Source: Azospirillum endophyticum
GTDB taxonomy: Bacteria > Pseudomonadota > Alphaproteobacteria > Azospirillales > Azospirillaceae
Assembly: GCF_016595245.1 (NCBI RefSeq)
Contig: NZ_JAENHM010000064.1
Coordinates: forward strand, 1 to 64,000
Direction of reading: 5' to 3'
Length of the DNA stretch: 64,000 nt
Below, piece after piece: positions 25,545-34,612 of this stretch (its first letter is position 1; every line of letters starts with the position of its first letter). The position numbers and the translations under genes are program-made. The notes beneath the pieces are model-generated. The model was not told the origin of the DNA. It ran no database searches and saw nothing but the letters and a program-made list of their open reading frames with translations.

Positions 25545-26105
25545 ATGACCATGACCGATCCAAGTGTCACCGAAAAGCCCAAGCAGGACCTTTCAGCCAC
25601 CGGCTTGGCCGCAAAAGACGTCGCCGACCGCAATCGCCACCCGCTGTTCGCGCTGCGCGATGAGTTCGACCGCCTGTTCGACGAGGCGTCGTCCATGCTG
25701 CGCTTCCCATGGAGCCGGCGGCCCATGTTCAGTCTGGAGCCGCTGCTGCGCGGCGAAGCCGATCTGCAGGCGATCGTCCCCGCGGCGGAGGTCGACGAGC
25801 GCGAGACCGAATATCAGGTAACGCTGGAAATCCCCGGTATGGACGAGAAGGACACCGAGGTCAGCCTCCAGGACGATGTGCTGACCATCAAGGCCGAGAA
25901 AAAGGAGGAGAAGGAAGAAAAGGACAAGAACCGCTACTTCTCCGAACGCCGCTACGGCCTGTACGCGCGTTCCTTCCGTCTGCCGGCCAATGTGAATGCG
26001 GACGGCATCACCGCCACCGTCAAGAACGGCGTGCTCACCATCGTTCTGCCGAAGACCGAGCCGAGCAAACCCGGCAAGCGCACCATCGAAATCGCCAAGG
26101 TCTAG
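25545..26105 (+). CDS. Hsp20 small heat shock protein
   Basis: ATP-independent cytoplasmic chaperone of 186 residues. An alpha-crystallin domain covers about residues 78-175, with EYQVTLEIPGMDEKD at its start and the C-terminal signature NGVLTIVLPKTE near 162. The N-terminal arm is long and the loop between strands is a lysine/glutamate-rich stretch (KAEKKEEKEEKDKNR). The usual IXI tail motif is represented by IEIAKV. A CCAGGAGGA ribosome site lies five bases before the ATG. Confidence 0.93.
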   Translation: MTMTDPSVTEKPKQDLSATGLAAKDVADRNRHPLFALRDEFDRLFDEASSMLRFPWSRRPMFSLEPLLRGEADLQAIVPAAEVDERETEYQVTLEIPGMDEKDTEVSLQDDVLTIKAEKKEEKEEKDKNRYFSERRYGLYARSFRLPANVNADGITATVKNGVLTIVLPKTEPSKPGKRTIEIAKV

Positions 26106-26119
26106 ATCGTACCCCGCAA

Positions 26120-26151
26120 GATCGGAATCGATTTGACGCGTGAATCCGATC
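26120..26151. repeat. Dispersed repeat copy 2 (32 bp)
   Basis: Inverted copy of the 23490-23520 sequence, with ends GATCGGA and TCCGATC that are themselves complementary. It lies just after hsp20, again in a gene-end position. Confidence 0.65.
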
Positions 26152-26179
26152 GTCTAACGAAGACACTCGGAAGACCGGT

Positions 26180-26210
26180 ATCGCCGACGGACGACCCGAC
26201 CGTCGGCGAT
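26180..26210. terminator. Stem-loop between convergent hsp20 and mgtA-type genes
   Basis: A perfect 11-bp stem (26180-26190 with 26200-26210) and a 9-nt loop. It is suited to end transcription from one or both sides, though no U-run follows. Confidence 0.55.
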
Positions 26211-26295
26211 GCCACGTCTTGTCCACTGCCAGAACTCCCACCGGACTTCGGCCCGCGCCGGGCGATGCTCATCGCTTTCCGCCGCGTGCCAGCCG

Positions 26296-28857
26296 TCAAG
26301 CCGTCCTCCCTTGTCGGGACGAATGTCTGAACTGACGGTAGAACAATCGTTTGAAGCCTTCCGCCAGGAGCAGATAGGCGACGACGGCCAAAGCCAGGAA
26401 CGCAAAATACGCGGGCGGCAACGGCACGAAACCGAACAACGGTCCGAGCGGGCTCAACGGCAGGGCCGCCGCGAGCAGAACCGTCCCCACCGACAGGGCC
26501 GCCAATAATGGATGAGGCCGGCTGACCAGGGGCGATCTCCGTGTCCGGATGACGAGGATGATCAGCACCTGGGTCGCCAGTGATTCGACGAACCAGCCGG
26601 TCTGGAACAGCGCCTCGCCGGCACCGAACAGGGACAGCAGGGCGTAGAAGGTGAGGAAGTCGAACAGGGAGCTGACCGGTCCCAGGACGAGCATGAAGCG
26701 GTGGATCAGCTCCATGTTCCAGCGGACCGGCCGGACGATGGTTTCCGGATCGACGCGGTCGAAGGGAATCCCGATCTCCGATGCGTCGTAGAGCAGGTTG
26801 TTCAGCAGCACCTGGATCGGCAGCATCGGCAGGAAAGGCAGGAACAGGGCCGCGCCGGCCATGCTCAGCATGTTCCCGAAGTTCGAACTGCTGCCCATCA
26901 GGATGTATTTCGTGACGTTCTCCACCGTTCGGCGGCCTTCCAGCACGCCGCCGTGGATCACCGACAGGTCGTGCTCGAGCCGGATCAGGCTCGCCGCATC
27001 CTTGGCCACGTCGGCGGCGCCGTCGACGGAGATGCCGACATCGGCGGCGTGCAGCGCCGCCGCATCGTTGATGCCGTCGCCGAGAAAGCCTACGGCGTGG
27101 CCGCGCTGCTTCAGCGCCAGCAGCACCCGCTGTTTCTGCGGCGGCGAGAGCCGGCAGAACACGTTGGCCGTGGCGAGCCGGACGCGCAACGCCTCCTCGC
27201 TCATGCGCCGCATCTCGTCGCCGTTGATCAAGCCGGTCACCGCGAGGCCCAATTCGCGGCAGACATGCCGGGTCACGCGCTCGTTGTCCCCGGTCAGGAT
27301 CTTCACGGCGACCCCGGCATTCGACAGCGCGTGCACGGCGGCCGCCGCATCCGCCTTGGGCGGGTCGAGAAAGGCGGCGAAACCGGCGAAGACCAGTTCG
27401 GCTTCGTCCGTGACCCGCGCCTCCCTCTGCTCCGGCCCGACCACGCGGGACGCGATGGCCAGAACCCGGAAGCCGTCCTCGCCCAGGTCTTCGAACAAGG
27501 CCTGAACCCGTGCCTTGGCCTCGGCATCGAAAAGGCACGGCTCACCCCGACCATCCGGTTGGTAATGGCTGGACAAGCCCAGTACGTCCTCCGGCGCCCC
27601 CTTCACGATCAGCCGGTGTTCGCCGCCGCGCTCCAGCAGCACCGAAACGCGGCGGCGCTCGAAATCGAAAGGCACCTCGTCGAGCTTGCGCCAATCGACG
27701 GCAACCGGCTGGCCATGGTCCAGGATCGCGTCGTCGAGCGGGCTGCGGATCCCGGTTTCGAAATGGCTGTTGAGCCAGGCGAGCCGGAACACCTCCTCGC
27801 TGTCCCGCCCCTGAGCGTCGATGTGCCTGACCAGTTGGATGCGTGCCTCGGTCAGGGTCCCGGTCTTGTCCGTGCACAGGACATCCATGGCCCCGAGATT
27901 GTGCAGCGCCGTCAGGCGCTTGACGATGACCTTGCGTTCGGCAAGGCGCAGGGCGCCGCGGGCGAGGGTCACCGTCACGATCATCGGCAGCAGTTCCGGC
28001 GTCAGCCCGACCGCAAGGGCGACCGCGAACATCAGGGAGTCGAGCCAGGGCCTGTGGAACAATACGTTCGCGAGCAGCACGAACAGCACCAGGAACACCG
28101 TGACCCGCAGGATCAGCAGACCGAAATGGCGGACGCCGGTTTCGAAATCGGTGGGCGGCGGGGGCGTGGTCAGGCTGTGGGCCATGCCGCCGAGCAGGGT
28201 GGCGCTGCCGGTCCGCAGAACCACCGCCCGCCCCGTCCCGCTGATCACCGAGGTTCCCATGAACAGAGTGTTGGTGGCCCCGCCGGGATCGACGGCTTGC
28301 GGCAGGTCGGCCGCCTGCTTTTCCGCGGGAAAGGGCTCACCGGTCAGCAGCGCCTGGTTCACGAAGAGATCGCGGGACTCGATCAACCGGCCGTCCGCCG
28401 GTACGAGGTCGCCGGCGACGAGGCGGACGACGTCGCCCGGAACCAGCCGCTCGACCGGCAACTCGCATTCCCGGCCGTCGCGCAGCACCTTGGCCCGCAG
28501 CGCGACGGAACGGCGCAAGTCGTCGATCGTGTTGTTAGCGCGCCTCTCCTGCACGAAGTCGAGAACGACACTGACCAGCACGATGACCACGACGATGACG
28601 AAGCTGTAAAGATCGCCGGCCGCCGCCGAGAAGCCGCTGGCCAGAAGCAGGATGATCAGGAGGGGATTGTGCAGACGGTCGAGGAATTGAAGCCACGGCG
28701 GCCGTCGCCGCACGGCTGAAAAGTCGTTCGCCCCGCAGCGGGCCAGCCGCGCCTCCGCATCGTCGTCACCCAGCCCGTCCGCCGAACTCCCGATCTCGCC
28801 GAGAAGGACGGCAAGCGGCCGGCCGGCCAGGGCAACGCTGTCGAGCCCGTTCTGCAT
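26296..28857 (-). CDS. mgtA: MgtA/MgtB-type magnesium-translocating P-type ATPase
   Basis: Inner-membrane P-type ATPase of 853 residues; family members import Mg2+ down its gradient at the cost of ATP. The order is a cation-ATPase N-terminal segment, two helices near residues 60-105, and an actuator domain with LLTGEPFPAEK near 170 (TGE motif). The phosphorylation site is the DKTGTLTEARI region near residue 330, followed by KGAPEDVL in the nucleotide domain and GDGINDAAALHAADVGISVD in the hinge. Helix 4 has VGLTPELLPMIV, as in MgtA. Six C-terminal helices follow. Motif copy f lies 141 bp upstream. Its place in a stress island suggests ion homeostasis during energy limitation. Confidence 0.93.
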   Translation of the reverse strand: MQNGLDSVALAGRPLAVLLGEIGSSADGLGDDDAEARLARCGANDFSAVRRRPPWLQFLDRLHNPLLIILLLASGFSAAAGDLYSFVIVVVIVLVSVVLDFVQERRANNTIDDLRRSVALRAKVLRDGRECELPVERLVPGDVVRLVAGDLVPADGRLIESRDLFVNQALLTGEPFPAEKQAADLPQAVDPGGATNTLFMGTSVISGTGRAVVLRTGSATLLGGMAHSLTTPPPPTDFETGVRHFGLLILRVTVFLVLFVLLANVLFHRPWLDSLMFAVALAVGLTPELLPMIVTVTLARGALRLAERKVIVKRLTALHNLGAMDVLCTDKTGTLTEARIQLVRHIDAQGRDSEEVFRLAWLNSHFETGIRSPLDDAILDHGQPVAVDWRKLDEVPFDFERRRVSVLLERGGEHRLIVKGAPEDVLGLSSHYQPDGRGEPCLFDAEAKARVQALFEDLGEDGFRVLAIASRVVGPEQREARVTDEAELVFAGFAAFLDPPKADAAAAVHALSNAGVAVKILTGDNERVTRHVCRELGLAVTGLINGDEMRRMSEEALRVRLATANVFCRLSPPQKQRVLLALKQRGHAVGFLGDGINDAAALHAADVGISVDGAADVAKDAASLIRLEHDLSVIHGGVLEGRRTVENVTKYILMGSSSNFGNMLSMAGAALFLPFLPMLPIQVLLNNLLYDASEIGIPFDRVDPETIVRPVRWNMELIHRFMLVLGPVSSLFDFLTFYALLSLFGAGEALFQTGWFVESLATQVLIILVIRTRRSPLVSRPHPLLAALSVGTVLLAAALPLSPLGPLFGFVPLPPAYFAFLALAVVAYLLLAEGFKRLFYRQFRHSSRQGRTA

Positions 28858-28991
28858 GTTCCCCGACTCCCGCTCGAAGCACCCGCGCCACTTCGCTTTC
28901 CGCTACGCCGTCCACCCACCGGCAGAACGCTCCCTGAATGGAGTTCGCGCGCTCCTCCGCGGCATCAAAGCATCGAATTGCGGACCGGATC

Positions 28992-29005
28992 CTAACCTGG
29001 ATTAA
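28992..29005. promoter_or_regulatory. TTAAYC palindrome, copy f
   Basis: CTAACCTGGATTAA on this strand; on the other strand it reads TTAATCCAGGTTAG followed by G, in the orientation of the ATPase gene. It lies 113 bp before the GlgX start and 141 bp before the ATPase start. Confidence 0.6.
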
Positions 29006-29110
29006 ACCCCGCCCCCCGACACGGGCATAGCCTGCGGCGCGATGCCGCCGTCTTCGGCGCCGGGAGAGTGGACGCAGCAGGAACACCGCAACGGAAGGTA
29101 CAATAATCCA

Positions 29111-31174
29111 ATGGACGATTGGACGAGACGCGAAGGGTCCCCCTCGCCCCTGGGAGTTTCCTTCGTCCCCGATGAAGAGGCCTACAACTTCGCCCTGTAT
29201 TCGAAGCATGCGACATCGGTCACTTTGCTGCTTTTCTCCGCGGAGACTCAAATCGACCCCATCGCCGTCCAGGCCTTCGATCCCCGCTGCAACAAAACCG
29301 GCCGCGTCTGGCACGGCCGCCTGCCCGCAGCGACGGTTGACCGCGCCGCCTATTATGCCTATCGGGTCGACGGACCACGCGCCCCGGCCGACGGACAGCG
29401 GTTCGATCCCGAAAAGGACCTGCTCGATCCCTATGCCACGGCGGTCTTCTTTCCGCCCGGCTTCAGCCGCGAGGCAGCCCGCCATCCTGGCCCCAATCCC
29501 GGCCGCGCCCCGCTCGGCGTCCTGCGCGCCACGGCGTCCGGATTCGACTGGGCCGGGGACCATCCCCCGCATCACACCCACGACACCATCATCTACGAGG
29601 TGCATGTCCGCGGCTTCACGCAGCGGGCGAATTCCGGCGTTCCGGCCGAACGGCGGGGCACATTCGCCGGCCTGATCGACAAGATCCCGTATCTGCGGGA
29701 TCTCGGCGTCACGGCGGTCGAACTGATGCCGGTGTTCCAGTTCGATCCACAGGAGGGGAATTACTGGGGATACATGCCGCTCAACTTCTTCGCCCTCCAC
29801 CACGCCTACGCGGCGCACCCGGAGCCGACCGGCCGGCTCGACGAGTTCAGGACGCTGGTCAAGGCGCTGCACGCCGCCGGCATCGAGGTCATCCTCGACG
29901 TGGTCTACAATCACACCGTCGAAGGCGACGGGACCGGCCCGACATACAGCTTCCGCGGCTTGGACAACACCACCTATTACCTCCTGGCGCAGGACCGCAG
30001 CCGGTACCGCAACGACAGCGGCACCGGCAATGTCCTGCACACGGCCAACCGCTACGTCTCCGGCATGGTCATGGACAGCCTGCATCATTGGGCGAGGCAG
30101 TGCCACATCGACGGCTTCCGCTTCGACCTCGCTTCGCTGTTCACCCGCCGGGACGACGGCTCCATCGATCTCGAAGAGCCGCCGGTCATCGGCGCGATCC
30201 AGACCCACCCCGATCTGGCGCGCCTGCGGATGATCGCAGAAGCCTGGGACATGGTCAGCTATCAGCTCGGACGCTCCTTTCCCGGAACCACATGGCTGCA
30301 ATGGAACGATGCCTTCCGCAACGAATTGCGGTCCTTCATCCGTGGGGATCGCGGAAGCGTCGCGGGCCTGATGCGCCGCCTCGGCGGCAGCGGCGACATC
30401 TTCCCCGACACGCCGGAAGACGCCTATCACGCCTACCAGAGCATCAACTTCGTGACCTGCCACGACGGCTTTTGCCTGTACGATCTGGTCAGCTACGACC
30501 GCAAGCACAACGAAGCGAACGGCGAAGGGAACCGGGACGGGCGGGACGACAACCGTTCCTGGAACTGCGGCTGGGAGGGCGACGACGGCGTACCCGAGGC
30601 GGTCGTCCGGCTTCGGCGGCGGCAGGCAAAGAACCTGTTCTGCCTGCTGATGCTTGCGAACGGCACACCGATGTTCGTGGCCGGTGACGAGTTCCTGAAC
30701 ACGCAGCGCGGCAACAACAACCCATACAACCAGGACAACGAGACGACGTGGCTCGACTGGGACCTGCTGCGAACCAACGCCGACTTCCACCGCTTCTGCA
30801 AGTCCATGATCGCATTCCGCAAAGCCCATCCCACATTGGGCCGCAGCCGCAGCTGGCGCGAGGACGTGACGTGGCTCGGAACGGCCGGCGGCCTCGACCC
30901 GTCGGCCGACACCGGTGCGCTCGCCTTTCACCTGCGCGGCGGCACGCAGGCCGATGCCGATCTCTACGTCATGATCAACGCCTCGGCAGCGGAGCAGGAG
31001 TTCCTGATCCAGATTCCGCTGCCGCCGGTTCCGGCGCCACGGCCCTGGCGCCGGGTGATCGACACCGCCGGCCACAGCCCCGACGACATCGTTCCCCTGG
31101 ACGATGCGGCGCCGGTCACCGAAGGGCGCCACAGGGTGGAAGCGCGATCCGTGGTCGTGCTCGTCCGGGGCTGA
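29111..31174 (+). CDS. glgX: Glycogen debranching enzyme GlgX
   Basis: Isoamylase-type GH13 enzyme of 687 residues (E. coli GlgX 657) that hydrolyses alpha-1,6 branches of glycogen limit dextrins. An N-terminal CBM48-like domain (about residues 10-110, starting GVSFVPDEEAYNFALYSKHA) precedes the catalytic barrel. The GH13 regions are present: DVVYNHTVEGDG (I), GFRFDLASLF with the nucleophile Asp (II), IAEAWD with the acid Glu (III) and FVTCHDG (IV). The ATG at 29111 begins the homologous sequence and has GGAAGG 12 bases upstream. Glycogen mobilisation fits a starvation or anaerobic role. Confidence 0.94.
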   Translation: MDDWTRREGSPSPLGVSFVPDEEAYNFALYSKHATSVTLLLFSAETQIDPIAVQAFDPRCNKTGRVWHGRLPAATVDRAAYYAYRVDGPRAPADGQRFDPEKDLLDPYATAVFFPPGFSREAARHPGPNPGRAPLGVLRATASGFDWAGDHPPHHTHDTIIYEVHVRGFTQRANSGVPAERRGTFAGLIDKIPYLRDLGVTAVELMPVFQFDPQEGNYWGYMPLNFFALHHAYAAHPEPTGRLDEFRTLVKALHAAGIEVILDVVYNHTVEGDGTGPTYSFRGLDNTTYYLLAQDRSRYRNDSGTGNVLHTANRYVSGMVMDSLHHWARQCHIDGFRFDLASLFTRRDDGSIDLEEPPVIGAIQTHPDLARLRMIAEAWDMVSYQLGRSFPGTTWLQWNDAFRNELRSFIRGDRGSVAGLMRRLGGSGDIFPDTPEDAYHAYQSINFVTCHDGFCLYDLVSYDRKHNEANGEGNRDGRDDNRSWNCGWEGDDGVPEAVVRLRRRQAKNLFCLLMLANGTPMFVAGDEFLNTQRGNNNPYNQDNETTWLDWDLLRTNADFHRFCKSMIAFRKAHPTLGRSRSWREDVTWLGTAGGLDPSADTGALAFHLRGGTQADADLYVMINASAAEQEFLIQIPLPPVPAPRPWRRVIDTAGHSPDDIVPLDDAAPVTEGRHRVEARSVVVLVRG

Positions 31175-31233
31175 AGCGCGACGCCGGATCCCGGCTTCCT
31201 ACCTCCAACGCCCAAGCCGGCCGCGCATCGGGC

Positions 31234-31247
31234 TTAACTTCGATAAA
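31234..31247 (+). promoter_or_regulatory. TTAAYC palindrome, copy g
   Basis: TTAACTTCGATAAA followed by GG, 67 bp before the start of the small gene at 31314, a spacing like that of copy a. Confidence 0.58.
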
Positions 31248-31313
31248 GGCGCTGAACGGTTCCCTTCGGGATACTGCCCGCATGGACGTAACGCGAGGCC
31301 CGGGAGGCCGCCC

Positions 31314-31565
31314 ATGACGCCGATACCGCATCTCAGCTACATCGTTTCCCAAAGCGAAAACCACTGGACCGTCGGCTTCGCACCGGGGGACGATTGCGGA
31401 AAATACCCGTCGCGACGGGCAGCCCTGGAATCCGCGCTGCATGATGCGGTGCGGGTTCGGGAACTGGGATACGATGTCGATGTCTGGGTCCGCCGGAAGG
31501 ACGGATCGCTGCGGCGGATCCGGGCCGGGACCGATCCCGGCGATTCCGCCTCCATACCGAGCTGA
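31314..31565 (+). CDS. Small DUF2188-like protein
   Basis: Small soluble protein of 83 residues. The pattern HWTVGFAPG...YPSRRAALESALHDAVRVREL...VWVRRKDGSLRRI resembles DUF2188-type proteins, in which a tryptophan strand is followed by one helix and a basic strand. GGGAGG lies seven bases upstream of the ATG. Function is unknown. The TTAAYC motif 67 bp upstream links it to the stress island. Confidence 0.7.
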   Translation: MTPIPHLSYIVSQSENHWTVGFAPGDDCGKYPSRRAALESALHDAVRVRELGYDVDVWVRRKDGSLRRIRAGTDPGDSASIPS

Positions 31566-31588
31566 ATCCGCCGGCGTGGACCGCGCCG

Positions 31589-31867
31589 TCAGGGATTGAC
31601 GGTCCGGGCCGCCGCATGCTCCTGCAGGAAATGGCACAGTGCGAGCTTGAGCACCGCGGTCCTTCCGTGCTGGCCGTGCGCCTGCGCCTCGGCGATGTCA
31701 TCCTCGATCATCCGGCGGATCTCGCCCTGCCCGGACTCCGTCGCGACCAGATAGCTGCCCAGTTCGGCGGCGACGATCTCCGGCAGATGCTCGTGCGCGG
31801 CGATCGCATCGATCTCTTCCTTCGTCAGCCCGCTCATGCCGACGCAATCTTCAAAGGTGATCACCAT
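31589..31867 (-). CDS. Small conserved-looking helical protein
   Basis: Soluble protein of 92 residues beginning MVITFEDCVGMSGLTKEEID. The body is helical (IDAIAAHEHLPEIVAAELG, then GEIRRMIEDDIAEAQAHGQ), with no membrane segment or known catalytic motif. The start at 31867 was chosen because upstream residues in the same frame run into a tandem DNA repeat and lack coding character. I do not recognise a named family. It lies among stress genes but has no TTAAYC copy immediately upstream. Confidence 0.72.
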   Translation of the reverse strand: MVITFEDCVGMSGLTKEEIDAIAAHEHLPEIVAAELGSYLVATESGQGEIRRMIEDDIAEAQAHGQHGRTAVLKLALCHFLQEHAAARTVNP

Positions 31868-31912
31868 GGTCCGTCTCCCGTTGGTTGCGTTGCAGAGATA
31901 CGTCGAACATCT

Positions 31913-31954
31913 GGATCGACTTGGCCGGATCGACTTGGGCGGATCGACTTGGCC
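31913..31954. repeat. Three tandem 14-bp units
   Basis: The unit GGATCGACTTGGCC occurs at 31913, 31927 (one mismatch, GGGC end) and 31941, with a partial fourth copy. It lies about 50 bp upstream of the 31867 start, so it may affect that promoter or be a simple slippage product. Confidence 0.8.
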
Positions 31955-31989
31955 AAATCGAGACGGCCGGTCCACGGACGGCGTCGCCC

Positions 31990-32445
31990 TCACAGGCGGC
32001 CGATCTCGAACTCCTCACAGGAATAGCCGAGCTGCGCGGCCCCTTCCTCAAGGCAGTCCCCCAGGTTGGGAATGCCGATCAGATACTCGGCGGAACGGCC
32101 GGTATGGCGTTCCTCGGCCAGCGTCCGCGCTTGGGCCCATTCCTCCGCCGAGAAATCGCCGCGCCCCATCCAGCCCAGGGCGATGACATCGATCACCTCG
32201 TCGTCGTCGAGGCCGTCGATCGCATCCTTCAGTTCCGCCAGGGTCGGATCGTCCGCGTAATCCTCCAGCACCGCCCGCATGCCGTCATCGCTCGGATTCG
32301 AACCCTCATCCAGATCGGACGGCGCCACCTTGGCGTCGAATTCACGCGCCTTGACGATCAGGTAGCAGAGCTTCTGCAATCCGATGCTCAGTTCCGGCTC
32401 CGGTTCGGCGGGAAAGGCCGGCTGGGGAGGAGCGAGTTTGGCCAT
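31990..32445 (-). CDS. DUF3775-like protein
   Basis: Acidic soluble protein of 151 residues. The segments LQKLCYLIVKAREFDAKV, SNPSDDGMRAVLEDYADDP and the closing GYSCEEFEIGRL are typical of the DUF3775 family as I remember it. Function is unknown. The start MAKLAPPQP at 32445 was preferred over 32523 because the homologous region begins soon after it and a GGAG-like sequence precedes it. It diverges from ftsH, sharing the gap that contains motif copy h. Confidence 0.78.
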   Translation of the reverse strand: MAKLAPPQPAFPAEPEPELSIGLQKLCYLIVKAREFDAKVAPSDLDEGSNPSDDGMRAVLEDYADDPTLAELKDAIDGLDDDEVIDVIALGWMGRGDFSAEEWAQARTLAEERHTGRSAEYLIGIPNLGDCLEEGAAQLGYSCEEFEIGRL

Positions 32446-32541
32446 GACGGTCCGGACTCCTTTGGCGAACTCCCGGAACGGCATTCGTGCAACCGCATCG
32501 GGAGAATGCCGCCATTGAGCCACGGCTTCCCATCGGCGACC

Positions 32542-32555
32542 TTAACCTGAATAAA
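32542..32555. promoter_or_regulatory. TTAAYC palindrome, copy h
   Basis: TTAACCTGAATAAA followed by GG. It is centred 100 bp before ftsH and about 104 bp from the divergent DUF3775-like gene, so it could serve either. Confidence 0.6.
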
Positions 32556-32648
32556 GGACAGGACGCCAAGGCACCCACAGCATCGAGCGCACCGGCAACC
32601 TTGCCGGGGTGGAGGCTGCGGGCGGTTCCGACCGCATCGGAGGGCGTC

Positions 32649-34541
32649 ATGGACGACAAGAAGGACAGGGACCGCGGCGCCGACCTGCTGCTGTGGCTTG
32701 CCCTTGCCCTCTTGATCGGGTTCGGCCTGTTCGTGCTATGGGCGCTCCCCGGCGCTCCACAGGCTCAAACGATTCCCTACAGCCAGTTTCTGGATCTGCT
32801 GGATCATGACAAGGTCGAGCAGGTCATGGTCGGCGAAACCACCCTGACCGGAACGCTGAGCGAAGCCCTGCCCAGCGGGTTGCGGGCTTTCGAAACCGTC
32901 CGTGTCGCGCCCGACGTCGCCCGTGACCTCTCGGCCCGTCACATTCCCTTCGGCGGCGTGACCGAACCGGGATGGGCATCCGGCCTCGTCGGCTGGTTCG
33001 GCTGGTTCCTGATCCTGTTCGCCGCATGGAGCCTGACCGGGCTGTCCGGCATGCGGACGGGCGGCGGCCTGCTGTCGATCGGCCGCAGCAAGGCCAAGCT
33101 GTTCGCCGAAACCGGCATTTCCATCCGGTTCGACGATGTCGCGGGAGTCGACGAGGCGAAGGAGGAACTGCGGGAGGTGGTGGATTTCCTGCAGAAGCCG
33201 GGAGAGTTCTCCCGCCTGGGCGCCCATGTGCCGAAAGGGATTCTGCTGGTCGGGCCGCCTGGAACCGGTAAGACGCTGCTGGCCAGGGCCGTCGCCGGGG
33301 AAGCCAAGGTTCCATTCATATCGACCAATGGATCGGAATTCGTCGAGATGTTCGTCGGGGTCGGGGCCGCCAGGGTGCGGGACCTGTTCACGCTTGCGCG
33401 GTCCCGAACGCCGGCGATCATCTTCGTCGACGAGCTTGACGCGCTCGGCCGTGCGCGCGGGTCATTGCCGATGCTGGGTGGGCACGACGAGAAGGAGCAG
33501 ACGCTCAACCAGCTTCTGGCCGAACTGGACGGCTTCGATCCCAGCGCCGGACTGGTTCTGCTGGCGGCGACCAACCGCCCGGAAATCCTCAATCCGGCCC
33601 TGCTCCGGGCGGGGCGGTTCGACCGGCAGATCCTGGTGGATCGGCCGGAGAAAGCGGGACGGGCGCAAATCCTGGCGATCCACACCAGGCGGGTCCCCCT
33701 CGCCCCGGACGTGGACCTCGGTCATCTGGCCGCCCTGACCCCGGGCTTCACCGGCGCCGATCTGGCCAATCTGGTCAACGAAGCGGCGATGATCGCGACG
33801 AGGCAGGGCGCCAGCGCCGTGTCGACGGAGGATTTCGAGGACGCCATCGAACGGATCGTCGCCGGATTGGAGAAGAAGTCGCGCATTCTCAGCCTGCACG
33901 AACGATCCATCGTCGCCCACCACGAGATGGGGCATGCGCTGGTCGCCATGGCGATCCCCGGTGCGGATCCCGTCCCGAAGGTATCGATCATCCCCCGCGG
34001 CATCGGGGCGCTCGGCTACACCATCCAACGTCCGACGGAGGATCGCTTCCTGATGGGCCGTCACGAACTGGAGGATAAGATGACCGTTCTGATGGCCGGT
34101 CGGGCGGCGGAGCGGATCGTGTTCGGCGAGGTGTCGACCGGTGGAGCCGACGATCTGGCCAAGGTCACGGACATCGCCAGGGGCATGGTGATGCGTTACG
34201 GAATGGACGAAACCTTGGGAGCGGTCTGCTACGACACCGAGCCGGGCCATCTCCTCGGCCAGCCCCAGGGAGCCTTCTGGCAATCCCGTCCTTACGGGGA
34301 GGCGTCGGCGAGCCGCATCGATGCGGCGGTCCGCGCTCTGGTCGAAGCCGCCGCGTCGCGGGCATCGGACATCCTGCGCAGAAACCATGCCGTACTGGAG
34401 CAAGGGGCAAGTCGCCTGCTGGAGCGGGAAACCCTGACCGCGGGCGAACTGCCGCAGCCGCTGCCGGAATTCCCGGGCGCGGAAAACAACCCGGAAGAGG
34501 ATGCTGGCCAAGCCCCGCTATGTGCTCTCGACGCCCAGTGA
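32649..34541 (+). CDS. ftsH: FtsH-type membrane AAA metalloprotease
   Basis: Inner-membrane ATP-dependent zinc protease of 630 residues. Two transmembrane helices (about 13-34 and 113-135) flank a short periplasmic domain. The AAA module has Walker A GPPGTGKT near 202, Walker B IIFVDELDALG near 257 and the second region of homology ATNRPEILNPALLRAGRFDR. The zinc site is HEMGH near 425, with the distal Asp likely in TGGADDLAKVTDIA. The protein is close to full length, but the setting among stress genes and the divergent N-terminal domain suggest an accessory paralogue rather than the housekeeping FtsH. Start chosen at MDDKKDRDRG. Confidence 0.92.
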   Translation: MDDKKDRDRGADLLLWLALALLIGFGLFVLWALPGAPQAQTIPYSQFLDLLDHDKVEQVMVGETTLTGTLSEALPSGLRAFETVRVAPDVARDLSARHIPFGGVTEPGWASGLVGWFGWFLILFAAWSLTGLSGMRTGGGLLSIGRSKAKLFAETGISIRFDDVAGVDEAKEELREVVDFLQKPGEFSRLGAHVPKGILLVGPPGTGKTLLARAVAGEAKVPFISTNGSEFVEMFVGVGAARVRDLFTLARSRTPAIIFVDELDALGRARGSLPMLGGHDEKEQTLNQLLAELDGFDPSAGLVLLAATNRPEILNPALLRAGRFDRQILVDRPEKAGRAQILAIHTRRVPLAPDVDLGHLAALTPGFTGADLANLVNEAAMIATRQGASAVSTEDFEDAIERIVAGLEKKSRILSLHERSIVAHHEMGHALVAMAIPGADPVPKVSIIPRGIGALGYTIQRPTEDRFLMGRHELEDKMTVLMAGRAAERIVFGEVSTGGADDLAKVTDIARGMVMRYGMDETLGAVCYDTEPGHLLGQPQGAFWQSRPYGEASASRIDAAVRALVEAAASRASDILRRNHAVLEQGASRLLERETLTAGELPQPLPEFPGAENNPEEDAGQAPLCALDAQ

Positions 34542-34612
34542 GCCACAATCGGAAATCCTGAAATTCCGCAAACGGGCCGATCCGACAGTCGCGTTCGTAG
34601 AAGACGGGTCGC

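Noticed and set aside
26701-28719. 672-codon frame antisense to the MgtA-type ATPase
   Set aside because: Shadow of a strongly supported gene, with no ribosome site and a His/Gln/Arg-rich composition.
31913-31954. Possible CRISPR-like array
   Set aside because: The units are only 14 bp and directly adjacent without spacers, so this is a simple tandem repeat.
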